Source: Sulfomarinibacter sp963733915 (GTDB taxonomy: Bacteria > Acidobacteriota > Thermoanaerobaculia > Thermoanaerobaculales > Sulfomarinibacteraceae). Taken from it: a stretch of DNA of 64,000 bases. Of the stretch, positions 55,261 to 63,205 are shown in pieces. Both the position numbers and the translations under genes were made by a program. Numbering within the stretch: position 1 is the first letter of the stretch; each line of letters begins with the position of its first letter. Under the pieces are notes generated by a model that searched no databases, was not told the origin of the DNA, and worked only from the letters and a program-made list of their open reading frames with translations. The stretch lies in NCBI GenBank assembly GCA_963733915.1, contig CAVTEP010000004.1:118924-182923 (forward strand), written 5' to 3'.

Positions 55261-55263
55261 TTC

Positions 55264-55291
55264 AGCCCGTCGCGTACCGACGGGCTTTTTT
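55264..55291 (+). terminator. Rho-independent terminator after the riboswitch
   Basis: AGCCCGTCG-CGTAC-CGACGGGCT followed by six T. Perfect 9-bp stem. It would end a transcript of about 110 nt. Confidence 0.9.
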
Positions 55292-55342
55292 GACGGCGCC
55301 TCCTCCCATTCTGCTCGGCGGCGGGACACAAAGGAGTTCTCT

Positions 55343-55880
55343 ATGGACACGTACTCGCCCCGCCACGCTCATCGCCTGTAGTGTCGGAATCTGAGACCGG
55401 GGGCCGAAACGACAGGTCAAGGGACCTGATCATGTCCTCCTCGGACCGCCTCCGACCGGAGCCCGTCGACCGGATCGCCGGGCCGCCGCACGGGCGTGCA
55501 TCACCCCGAAGAGGAGTGGATCGAGACGGTCGCGGTATGGTCAACGAGCTCCTCGAGCCCAGCAGGCGACGGAAGATCGCACCCTCGACGACCATCGTCT
55601 CGCTGGCCCTCGACCAGCGGTCACGGTCTGGGGCGTCAGCGGCGCACTGCACGTGCAGTGCGGCTCGCCGAGATCCCGGGTCTGACCATCGCATGTACCC
55701 GCAGGTCGCTCGACCTGCGCCGGCCGGCCGGTGAGAACGCGACTTCGCCGACCCCCAGATCCGCGGCCGCATCGCCCGCTACCTGATGCAGTACACGCAG
55801 TGCCGACTGGGTGATTTGCACCGCCGTTTATCCGGCCGACGAGCCCGGGCTTCCCGACCTCGGCAACCGGCCGGAAGGAG
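55343..55880 (+). pseudogene. Broken gene downstream of the riboswitch, not recognised
   Basis: AAGGAG six to seven bases before ATG 55343 looks like a real start, but the frame ends after 12 codons. Codon-like stretches continue in changing frames: HPEEEWIETVAVW near 55500, TVWGVSGALHVQCGSPR near 55630, IRGRIARYLMQYTQCRLGDLH near 55770. Many single-base shifts would be needed to join them. The product is not identified; it is not recognisably a methionine gene. Confidence 0.4.
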
Positions 55881-55887
55881 GCCTGAC

Positions 55888-56688
55888 ATGCTCGGAGCCA
55901 TCGCAGGCGACATCTTCGGCGCGGCCTTCGAGGGCCACCCCCTCAAGAAGGAAGACTTCGACCTCTTCGGCGAGACCACCGCTACTTCACCGACGACACG
56001 ATCCTCACCGTGGCCACCGCCGACGCCCTGATGGGCGACGGCGACTACGCCGCCGCCTATCGCGAGCTGGGGCCGGCGCTACCCCGGCCGCGGCTACGGC
56101 GGCATGTTCCGGCTCTGGCTGGGCGACTCGAGGCGCGGCCCGTACAACAGCTTCGGCAACGGCTCGGCGATGCGCGTCAGCCCGATCGGCTGGGCCTTCG
56201 ACACCCTCGACGAGGTCCTCGCCGAGGCCGAGCGCTCGGCCGCCGTCACCCACAACCACCCCGAGGGCATCAAGGGCGCGCAGGCCACCGCGGCCGCCGT
56301 CCACCTCGCCCGCATCGGCGCCACCAAGGACGAGATCCGCGCCGAGATCAGCGGCCGCTTCGGCTACGACCTCGACCGCACCATCGCCGCCATCCGCCCC
56401 GACTACCGCTTCGACGTCACCTGCCAGGGCTCGGTGCCCGAGGCCCTGATCGCCTTCCTCGACGCCGACGACTTCGAGCACGCCATCCGCCTCGCGATCT
56501 CCCTCGGCGGCGACGCCGACACCCAGGCCGCCATCGCCGGCGGCGTCGCCGAGGCCTTCTTCGGCGGCGTGCCCGAGCGCATCGAGGCCGAGATCGACAC
56601 CGTCCTCGACCCACCGCTGCTCGAGGTCGTCGAGCGTTTTACGTGGATGCTCGAGAACGGGCGTGGCCTCGCAGAGCAGGGGAGGTGA
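55888..56688 (+). CDS. ADP-ribosylglycohydrolase family protein, copy 1 (two frameshifts)
   Basis: About 267 residues once joined. ATG 55888 with GGAAGGAGG upstream gives MLGAIAGDIFGAAFEG. A base is missing near 55979 (then YFTDDTILTVATADAL) and one is in excess near 56085 (then YPGRGYGGMF). From 56104 the frame is intact: NSFGNGSAMRVSPIG, THNHPEGIKGAQA, LGGDADTQAAIAGGVAEAF. The DD pair, the GNGSAMR element and GGDADT are the di-metal binding motifs of the family, which removes ADP-ribose from proteins or related adducts. Neighbouring genes are two uncharacterised proteins and a second family member. Confidence 0.85.
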
Positions 56689-57308
56689 GCCGTGGTTCTT
56701 GAAAGCGGAGGATTTCGGCGACTGACAAAAGCCGCGAAGAGATCTGGGCGGAACGCATCCGAACCGACAAAGAACCTGATCACATGGCCGTTCACGCGGA
56801 CATCGTCAACAGGCGGTGCGCTACTTCGGAGCGCACCACCGGCCGCTGCTCACCTACATCTTCCAGCGACGACGAGTACGACCAGATCGTGGTCGCCGAG
56901 GACATCGGCTCCGGATACAGGTTCTACGACTCCGACGATCGCGTACACATGCCGGAGGTCGAGCACCTGGCGCGAGTTGGCCGAGTGGCGAGGGGGAGGA
57001 CATGGAGGAGTTCGCCGCTGACCACGGCCTCGAGGAGGACGAGTGGGACGAGCCACTCGGCATGCGGCGTCATCGAGGAGCACTCTCCCATACGACGCCA
57101 CGCCCGAAGGCCGCGCGTTCGACACTGTTCACGACCTGTTCTGCACCGCCGGCGAGGTCGGTCGAGCTCCCGATCGGCGAGTTCGGCTCGACTGCGGCAA
57201 CGGACCTCTCGCCTGCGATCGAGCCCGAAGGTCGCCCTGACCTTCCTCCAGATCCTCCTCGATTACGAGGAGACCGGGATCAAGATCGTGCTCGAGGAGA
57301 GTGGTTGA
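56686..57308 (+). pseudogene. Uncharacterised acidic protein, heavily frameshifted
   Basis: Following the best frame through about eight single-base shifts gives one protein of about 200 residues: FLKAEDFGD, REEIWAERIRTDKEPDHM, VRYFGAHHRPLLTYIF, SDDEYDQIVVAEDIGSGYRF, RELAEWRGEDMEEF, YDATPEGRAFDTVHDLFC, ALTFLQILLDYEETGIKIV, stop at 57308. GGAGG is at 56681. I recognise no family. It directly follows the ADP-ribosylglycohydrolase stop, suggesting an operon. Confidence 0.5.
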
Positions 57309-57350
57309 AGCAGAAGCGCGAATCGGAAGAGGACGGGCCGACATCCCGAC

Positions 57351-57823
57351 ATGAAGACTCGCCGAGCAAACCGACTGGAAGCCCTGCCGATGCCGGAGCT
57401 GCACGACCACCATCCCGCTGGCGGCCTGCTCGTACCACGCGGAAGCAGGTCCTCCTGATGCAACGCGGCGTCATTCCCCGCGAGATGGAGGACAAGTGGT
57501 TCGTCTACTGGAAGGACGACCGGCTCCACTTCCACCGCAGCTGGACCGGCTTCTGCATCTACATCGTGCGCTTCGAGGTGCGAGGACATGGGCGCCAAGG
57601 CGGTGGCGGCGATCCGTCAACCGCGACCCCGACCAGTACGGCAACACCGACGACGCTCTACGACGCGCAGGATGATTCAGTACCTGATCAGCGTCCTGCT
57701 GCTGCGGCGACCCGCGAAGTTTCCCGTCGAAGTCGAAGGACAGAAAGCGCAGCGGCCCTCGAGCAGTGGAGCCAGGTCGGCCGCGCCGGCCTCGGCGAAC
57801 ACCCCGACGACGAGGTGAATTGA
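57351..57823 (+). pseudogene. Conserved protein of the RGVIPREMEDKWF type, frameshifted
   Basis: The central part is open and distinctive: MQRGVIPREMEDKWFVYW, DDRLHFHRSWTGFCIYIVRF. After a shift near 57590 it continues in pieces (NRDPDQYGNTDD-like, then MIQYLISVLLLRRPAKFP) to a stop at 57823. I recall this as a widespread small uncharacterised family in GC-rich bacteria. The first 25 codons are uncertain. Its position between two ADP-ribosylglycohydrolase genes suggests a shared pathway. Confidence 0.5.
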
Positions 57824-57835
57824 ATGAGCGGCCCG

Positions 57836-58060
57836 CTTGATCGGTGCGGGCGCTACCCGCCACGCACCCGGCAGCCGGGACGGCTGCCCCACAATCGTCC
57901 GTCGGTCACTCGAACTGGCTTGTGGGGCACGCGTCTCGCGTGCCAGGGCGGCTGGGTGCGGCTCTGTCATCCTGAGCGAGGGCGTAGCCCGACGAAGGAT
58001 CTGGGTGGGCGGCGTGGAAATTCGAAAATTGAAAATTCGAGAAACTGAGAACTCACGAAA
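57836..58060. repeat. Palindromic elements plus AAATTCG-type heptamers
   Basis: 57868-57945 is the CGGCAGCCGGGACGGCTGCC ... TTGTGGGGCACGCGTCTCGC element. 57966-58003 is TCATCCTGAGCGAGGGCGTA ... GAAGGATCTG. Then GGGTGGGCGG and AAATTCG/AAAATTG words (58003-58050). Confidence 0.7.
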
Positions 58061-58070
58061 GGAGCCCCAT

Positions 58071-59153
58071 TTGACCATCACCATCCCTCCTCTCCCGCTT
58101 CCGCGGCTGCCTGCTCGCCGGCGCCGTCGGCGACGCCCTCGGCGCGCCGGTCGAGTTCGCGCCGCTCGACGAGATCGTCGAGACGCTACGGCCCGCAGCG
58201 GCCCCGACGACCTCGAGGCCGGCGCTATCCCGCCGGCTGCTTCACCGACGACACCCAGATGACGCTCTTCGTCGCCGAAGGCCTGATCCGCGCCCTCAAC
58301 CGAGCAACGCTCAAGGCGGCACCACGCCGCACATCGACCGTCATGCTCCACGCCCACTGGCGCTGGCTGACCACCCAGGGCATGCGGCCGCTCGGCGACA
58401 TCGACCCGGCAGCTCCTGACCTCGCTGGCTCACCGACATCCCCGGCCTCAACCAGCGCCGCGCCCCCGGCAACGACCTGCCTCGGCTCCCTCGCGGTCCG
58501 GCGAGCTCGGCACCCTCGCCAACCCCCTCAACAACTCCAAGGGCTGCGGCGGCGTCATGCGCATCGCACCCGTCGGTCTCGCCCGGCCCGACGACCCCTT
58601 CGGCTTCGGCTGCGAGGTCGCCGCCCTCACCCACGGCCACCCCACCGGCCGGCTCGCCGCCGGCTGCCTCGCCCAGATCATCCACGAGATCGTCGACGGC
58701 GCCGACCTCGACACCGCCGTCGAGCGCGCCATGACCGAGCTCGCCCGCCACCCGCGGCCACGAGGAAACCCTCCACGCCCTCGAACGCGCCGAGGCCTTC
58801 GCCGCGATGGGGAAGGGCACACCCGACGAGGTCGAGGGCCTCGGCGCAGGGCTGGATCGCCGAGGAGGCCCTCGCCATCTCCGTCTTCTGCGCCCAGGTC
58901 GCGCCCGACCTCGAGTCCGCCCTCCGCCTCGCCGTCACCCACTCCGGCGACTCCGACTCCACCGGCTGCATCACCGGCCACATCCTCGGCGCCCTCCACG
59001 GCGTCGAGGCCATCCCCCAGCGCTGGCTCGACCAGCTCGACCTCAAAGACGTCGTCGACACCGTCGCCACCGACCTCTACCGCTGCCACCCACGACCGGG
59101 ATGCCCTCAACGACGATGGCATCTACGACTGGAAGCGCTACCCGGGTGTGTGA
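58071..59153 (+). pseudogene. ADP-ribosylglycohydrolase family protein, copy 2 (many frameshifts)
   Basis: Pieces in order: RGCLLAGAVGDALGAPVEF (58092 on), CFTDDTQMTLFVAEGLIRAL (about 58238), LANPLNNSKGCGGVMRIAP (about 58520), THGHPTGRLAAGCLAQI, then WIAEEALAISVFCAQVAPD and THSGDSDSTGCITGHILGAL (about 58935). TDDT, the GCGGVMR element and SGDSDST are the metal-binding motifs. At least six shifts interrupt it (for example near 58200, 58490, 58758, 58846 and 59092). About 350 residues if joined, so a different subfamily from copy 1. AAGGAG precedes the putative start. Confidence 0.75.
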
Positions 59154-59173
59154 TCGGAAATTGATTTGAAATT

Positions 59174-59316
59174 GGTGTAAACGAGGTGTAAATTACGTGT
59201 CATGGGTTCCAACCGAAAGTCTCCAGAATTGACGAAAACCTCGTTGGCGCCTATGTTCTTTCCATACCACCCGCGTGGCTGCGGCGCGGGGCGCGAAACC
59301 GGCGAAAGCCGGTTTC
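59174..59316 (+). other. Conserved leader module, copy 2
   Basis: GGTGTAAACGAGGTGTAAAT (59174 on) shows exact GGTGTAAA direct repeats. ATG 59202 follows and, 93 nt later, hairpin GAAACCGGC-GAAA-GCCGGTTTC (59295-59316). Compared with 49241 two base pairs are inverted (GC to CG) with pairing kept. The short frame shares the pattern RK-P-LTK--LA--F--YHPR-CGAGRET-E-RFLHL-R and here runs without a stop into abiEi. Confidence 0.6.
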
Positions 59317-59372
59317 TGCATCTTCGCCGTCTGAACGCGTCTGGCAACTGTTTGTGTAAAAAGGTTGAAGTA

Positions 59373-59400
59373 AATTTATTTTCATCTACAATATTACACA
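59373..59400. promoter_or_regulatory. AT-rich abiE upstream region
   Basis: TGTGTAA (59353) and TTACACA (to 59400) form a widely spaced inverted repeat around an AT-rich centre just before the abiEi start, as expected for AbiEi autoregulation. Confidence 0.4.
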
Positions 59401-60010
59401 TGGCACATATCTCACCCTCCGAACAAGAGGTGCTCGATCTCGTCCGTCAGAGCGGCGTCATCCGCCTTCGCGACGTCACGGCGCTCGACCTGCATCCCGA
59501 GCACATCAGAAGGCTTGTCGAGAAGGGTCTGGTCACTCGTCTGACCCGCGGCGTCTATGCGCCCGCAGGATTCGAACCCACGGAGAACCACGGTCTCGCA
59601 CAGGTGGCGGTCCGGGTACCCAACTCGGTGGTGTGCCTGCTGTCGGCTCTCCAGTTTCACGGACTGACGACGCAACTGCCTCGGCAGGTCTGGATAGCGC
59701 TGCCGCAAAGATCGAGGACTCCCCGGCTGGATTGGCCGGAGCTTCAGGTCCACCGTTTTTCGGGAGCCTCATTCACCGAAGGATGGGTGGAGCACACTGC
59801 TCGAGGGGGTTCCTGTCAAGATCTACGAGCCTGCAAAAACGGTGGCGGACTGTTTCAAATTCAGGAATGTCGTCGGCCTCGACGTCGCCATCGAAGCCCT
59901 GCGCGATTGTCTTCGCGAGAACCGAGCGACGGTCGATGAGCTGGTTCACTTCCGGCAAGATCTGCAGGGTCGACAGGGTCATGAGGCCCTACCTGGAAGC
60001 GCTGGTATGA
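59400..60010 (+). CDS. abiEi: AbiEi-type antitoxin (two frameshifts)
   Basis: About 203 residues when joined. The N-terminal winged helix is VLDLVRQSGVIRLRDVTALDL ... LVEKGLVTRLTRGVYAPA; the AbiEi core includes VVCLLSALQFHGLTTQLPRQVWIAL. A base is in excess near 59797 (then VPVKIYEPAKTVADCFKFRN and ALRDCLRENRATVDELVHF) and another near 59955 (then VDRVMRPYLEAL, stop at 60010). AbiEi represses its own operon and neutralises the AbiEii nucleotidyltransferase. Its stop overlaps the abiEii ATG by 4 nt. The leader frame could extend it N-terminally by 66 residues. Confidence 0.85.
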
Positions 60011-60938
60011 CCAACCCGAATCCGAGCAACGTACCGGCGTCGGTGCGCCAACGACTCCTCAATCTCGCCAGGAGCAGCGGCGTGGATTTCCAGGCCCTCT
60101 TGACGAGGTATGCCCTCGAACGCTTCCTCTATCGACTCGGGGCTTCACGGCACCGTGATGGCTTTGTCCTCAAAGGGGCCTTCTTGTTTGTCGCCTGGGG
60201 GGAGGTCGTGTCGCGTCCCACCGCCGACCTGGACTTTCTGGCCTCGGGGGATCCTGATATCAGACGGTTTGAAGCGATCATCAGGGAACTCTGCGCGCCT
60301 GAATCTCCGGACGATGGGCTCGAATTCCACCCGGATACGGTGCGGGGTACGGCGATTCGCGAACAAGCCCTGCACGACGGCATCAGGATTCGCCTCCAGT
60401 CCACTCTGGGAAATGCTCGAATTCCGATGCAAATCGACATCGGGTTCGGTGATGCTGTGAATCCGGGCCCGGTTGAAATAACCTACCCCTCGATCCTCGA
60501 TATGCCAGCAGCGCGGGTTTGGGCGTACCGAGCCGAAGCCGTGATCGCGGAGAAGCTCGAAGCTCTCGTATCGATCGGCGTGGCCACGAGCCGCCTCAAG
60601 GATTTCTTCGACATCTGGCACCTCAGTTCTGTCGCTCCGTTTCGACGGCCCATCCCTCCAGCGAGCGGTGGCATCGACCTTCGAGCGCCGGGCGACTGCC
60701 ATCCCGTCTTCGGCTCCGCAGGCACTCGGGCCGGAATTCAGCGGCCGTGCCGATCGGATCCAGCAATGGAATCGGCTCGTCAAAAGATTTGGCGTTGACC
60801 GAGTCGGCTCCGAGCCTCGGCGATGTCTGCACGGCCATCTGGACATTCGTTCAGCCTGTCTTCAAGAGCACTCGAAACGGAAGGGCTTTCAACGGCGTGT
60901 GGCAGCCGGGGGGCCCCTGGAAGCATGAGGACGAATGA
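60007..60938 (+). CDS. abiEii: AbiEii-type nucleotidyltransferase toxin (two frameshifts)
   Basis: About 310 residues when joined. The first 210 codons are intact: VRQRLLNLARSSGVDFQALL, FVLKGAFLFVAWG, PTADLDFLA (the metal-binding DxD of the nucleotidyltransferase), MQIDIGFGD, AVIAEKLEALVSIG, RLKDFFDIW. After a shift near 60645 comes FERRATAIP ... FSGRADRIQQWNRLVKRF, and after another near 60800 VCTAIWTFVQPV to the stop at 60938. AbiEii modifies RNA 3' ends in known systems. A type IV/II-like abortive infection pair is likely, if the frameshifts are not real. Confidence 0.85.
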
Positions 60939-61080
60939 ACGGCACCACTTCTCTGTTCGAGGTTTCCCTCTCCTGAACCCGCCGCCCACCGCCCCAGTGA
61001 CCGGGGGGTTCACTACTCCCTGAACGAAGTGAAGGGAGTAGATGAACTACCCCCCGGATCACAGGAAAAGGAGTAGGGAA

Positions 61081-61290
61081 ATGAACGCAGAAACGATCGT
61101 CAAACTCATCGTCATGGTCTGCGAGGCCATCAAGGAGCGCTCGGGAGGGACCGGCCTCGAGGCCCGCATCGCCGACCGGGTCCTGGCCGAGGTCGCCCCG
61201 CTGCTGCCGCGGTCCACTCGATCCACCCGCGCCTTGCCGGCCGGCAACCACGGCCTGCCTTCCGCGAGGCAACAGCGAAGGGAGCCCCTC
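61081..61290 (+). CDS. Small hypothetical protein
   Basis: MNAETIVKLIVMVCEAIKER starts a helical protein of about 45-70 residues; AAAAGGAG is just upstream. No stop occurs before the next start at 61291, so either its end is hidden by a frameshift or it is fused to the protease. Family not recognised. Confidence 0.45.
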
Positions 61291-61973
61291 ATGACCACCA
61301 CCCACACCTACCCCTACACCATGGTCGACGGCCACCTCATCCTCGACTGCGAGGGCCGGCGCCTCCTCCTCGACACCGGCGCGCCCTCCTGCGTCTACCC
61401 CGAGCCCACGATGCCCTTCGCCGGCGCCCTGCACCCCGCAACCGGCGACTACCTCGGCGTCAGCCTCGAGGAGGTGAGCGGCCACGTCGGCACGCGGCTC
61501 GACGGCCTCATCGGCGCCGACGCCCTCGCTCCCCTACGACACCGTCATCGACCCGGCCCGCGACGAAGTACGGGTCCACGAAGGCGACCACGATCTCGAC
61601 GGCATCACCCTCGCCCTCGACTGCTCGATGATCGCCCCCATCATCGAGGTCTCCATCTCCGGTGAGCCCGTCCGGGTGATCTTCGACACCGGCGCCAAGC
61701 TCTCCTACCTCGACCGCCGCCTCATCGAGAGCGTTCCCCCCGGCCGGAAGCCGCGAGGACTTCTTCCCCGGCCTCGGCACCTTCACCACCGACACCTTCG
61801 AAACCCCGATCACCCTCGGACCGACCACCGTCACCATCACCACCGGCGCCCTCACCGCCATCCCCGCCATGGCCCTCACCCTCGTCGGCGCGAAGGGCAT
61901 CCTCGGCTCCGCCCTCTTCGACCACTTCGCCGTCGGCCTGCTCTCCAAGAAGAGGAAAGATGGCACTTGGTGA
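61291..61973 (+). CDS. Retropepsin-like aspartyl protease with two DTGA motifs (two frameshifts)
   Basis: About 227 residues when joined. GGGAG precedes ATG 61291. The first domain has LLLDTGAPSCVYPE and GLIGADALA; after an extra C near 61535 come PYDTVIDPARDEV and, in the second domain, VIFDTGAKLSYLD; after an extra C near 61752 come LGTFTTDTFETPI and KGILGSALFDHFAVG, stop at 61973. Two DTGA motifs each followed by a G-x-x-G-x strand suggest a single-chain pepsin-like pair. Secretion signal is absent. Substrate unknown. Confidence 0.7.
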
Positions 61974-61996
61974 GCTGAACGGGAAGGGGGCCTGAC

Positions 61997-62356
61997 ATGC
62001 CGCGCCGACGTCGATCCCGCAGGAAATCGAAGAAGCAAACGCCGCACCACAATGTATATGTCATTGAGCTCGACAAGAAGGTGCTGACCGAGGCGAGATT
62101 CGTACGGGCCAACCCGAACCACGATCCAGACAAAGCGTGCCTCTACGTCGGAAGCACAGGGCACACGCCGCGAAAACGATTCAACCAGCACAAAGCCGAC
62201 TACAAGGCAAATCGATTCGTCAGGGACCACGGACTGTGGCTTCGCAAAAAACTGTTCAGGAAGCACAACCCGATGACCTGGGCGGAAGCTGTTGAACGGG
62301 AAGAGCGCCTCGCCGAAGAGCTCCGCGCCAGAGGCCACGCTGTGTGGCAGCACTGA
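61997..62356 (+). CDS. GIY-YIG-like nuclease-fold protein
   Basis: A 119-residue intact protein. A basic start (PRRRRSRRKSKKQ) is followed by HNVYVIELDKK, CLYVGSTGHTPRKRFNQHK (the GIY-YIG pair, as VYV and YVG, with Arg and His at the usual places) and WAEAVEREERLAEELRARGH. The catalytic Glu may be one of the later acidic residues. A purine-rich site precedes the ATG. A role in DNA cutting is inferred from the fold only. Confidence 0.75.
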   Translation: MPRRRRSRRKSKKQTPHHNVYVIELDKKVLTEARFVRANPNHDPDKACLYVGSTGHTPRKRFNQHKADYKANRFVRDHGLWLRKKLFRKHNPMTWAEAVEREERLAEELRARGHAVWQH

Positions 62357-62371
62357 TCGGATCCGGTGATC

Positions 62372-62405
62372 TTGACGGAGTGTACTGTGTAGTATATACT
62401 ACACA
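62372..62405 (+). promoter_or_regulatory. Promoter with embedded 20-bp palindrome, leaderless
   Basis: A -35 TTGACG (62372-62377) and a -10 TATACT (62395-62400) are 17 nt apart. TGTGTAGTATATACTACACA (62386-62405) is a perfect palindrome covering the -10. The start codon at 62408 is 8 nt after the -10, so the mRNA has almost no leader. Confidence 0.75.
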
Positions 62406-62407
62406 CT

Positions 62408-62764
62408 ATGGAGAACGCCTTCGGCACCTTCGTCCGCAACCGCCGCGAAGAGCTGCGGAAGAAGGACCGCGAGTTCTCCGTACGAAAGGTGGCGGCGCGG
62501 ATCGGCGTCGAGCCCTCCTACCTGAGCAAGGTCGAGCGCGGCGAGCAGCCGCCGCCGTCGGAAGCGAAGATCGTGGCCCTGGCCGAGGTCCTCGACGAGG
62601 ACGCCGACATCCTCCTGGCCATGGCCGGAAAGGTCTCGAGCGACCTCCAGGAAGCCATCCGCAAACGGCCGCAGCTCTTCGCCGAGCTCATCCGCGAGCT
62701 CCGCACCGCCCCCGACCGAGCCGTCCTCAGAATCGTAAGGGAGGTCAGAGATGGCGACTGGTAG
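62408..62764 (+). CDS. XRE-family HTH transcriptional regulator
   Basis: A 118-residue intact protein. HTH at about 9-68: VRNRREELRKKDREFSVRKVAARIGVEPSYLSKVERGEQPPPSE. The tail (LQEAIRKRPQLFAELIRELRTAPDRAVLRIVREVRDG) is helical and probably dimerises. The palindrome over its own -10 suggests tight autorepression. It could control the neighbouring GIY-YIG gene or serve as an antitoxin; no toxin partner is recognised. Confidence 0.88.
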   Translation: MENAFGTFVRNRREELRKKDREFSVRKVAARIGVEPSYLSKVERGEQPPPSEAKIVALAEVLDEDADILLAMAGKVSSDLQEAIRKRPQLFAELIRELRTAPDRAVLRIVREVRDGDW

Positions 62765-62775
62765 CCGGCACTCAT

Positions 62776-63125
62776 TGTGGTGCAGGCGTCCCGCCCGCAC
62801 AGTGCGGCCGAGACGGCCGCACCACAAACCATCCGGGAATTCTTCCCTCCCGAAACCCCAGGGGCGGGGCTTGCGCCGGCAGCCGGGACGGCGCCCCACA
62901 AACCACCCGGATCATCCTGCAGCCGAGCGAGCCCGGCGAGCGACGTCCACGCATCCAACGGGCCGAACGACCTCAACGGACCGGGACGGCCGGCGCATCG
63001 GCAAACGCCAGACCCCAGCCTCCGGAGCATCCTTGTGGGGCAGGCGTCCCGCCTGCCAACGGTGCCTCGGCAATCGCGAAATCCTGGAATCAACGGGGGA
63101 GGGCGGGCGGAAACTAAAAACTAAG
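62776..63125. repeat. Repeat cluster with AT heptamers at the end
   Basis: 62776-62826: TTGTGGTGCAGGCGTCCCGC ... TGCGGCCGAGACGGCCGCAC. 62878-62905: CGGCAGCCGGGACGGCGCCC. 63031-63062: TTGTGGGGCAGGCGTCCCGC. Then GGGAGGGCGGGCGG (63097-63112) leads into AACTAAA/AATTCAA words. No gene is seen from 62765 to 63205. Confidence 0.7.
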
Positions 63126-63205
63126 AATTCAAAACTGAGAACTGATTCGCTCGGAGGGCGGGCGAACACACGAAGGGAGGAACCCGAAATGATCGAGCTC
63201 AAACA

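Noticed and set aside
55343..55880. CARF- or methionine-gene identity for the broken frame after the riboswitch
   Set aside because: Only a dozen codons at the start can be read with confidence; matches to any family were too short to trust.
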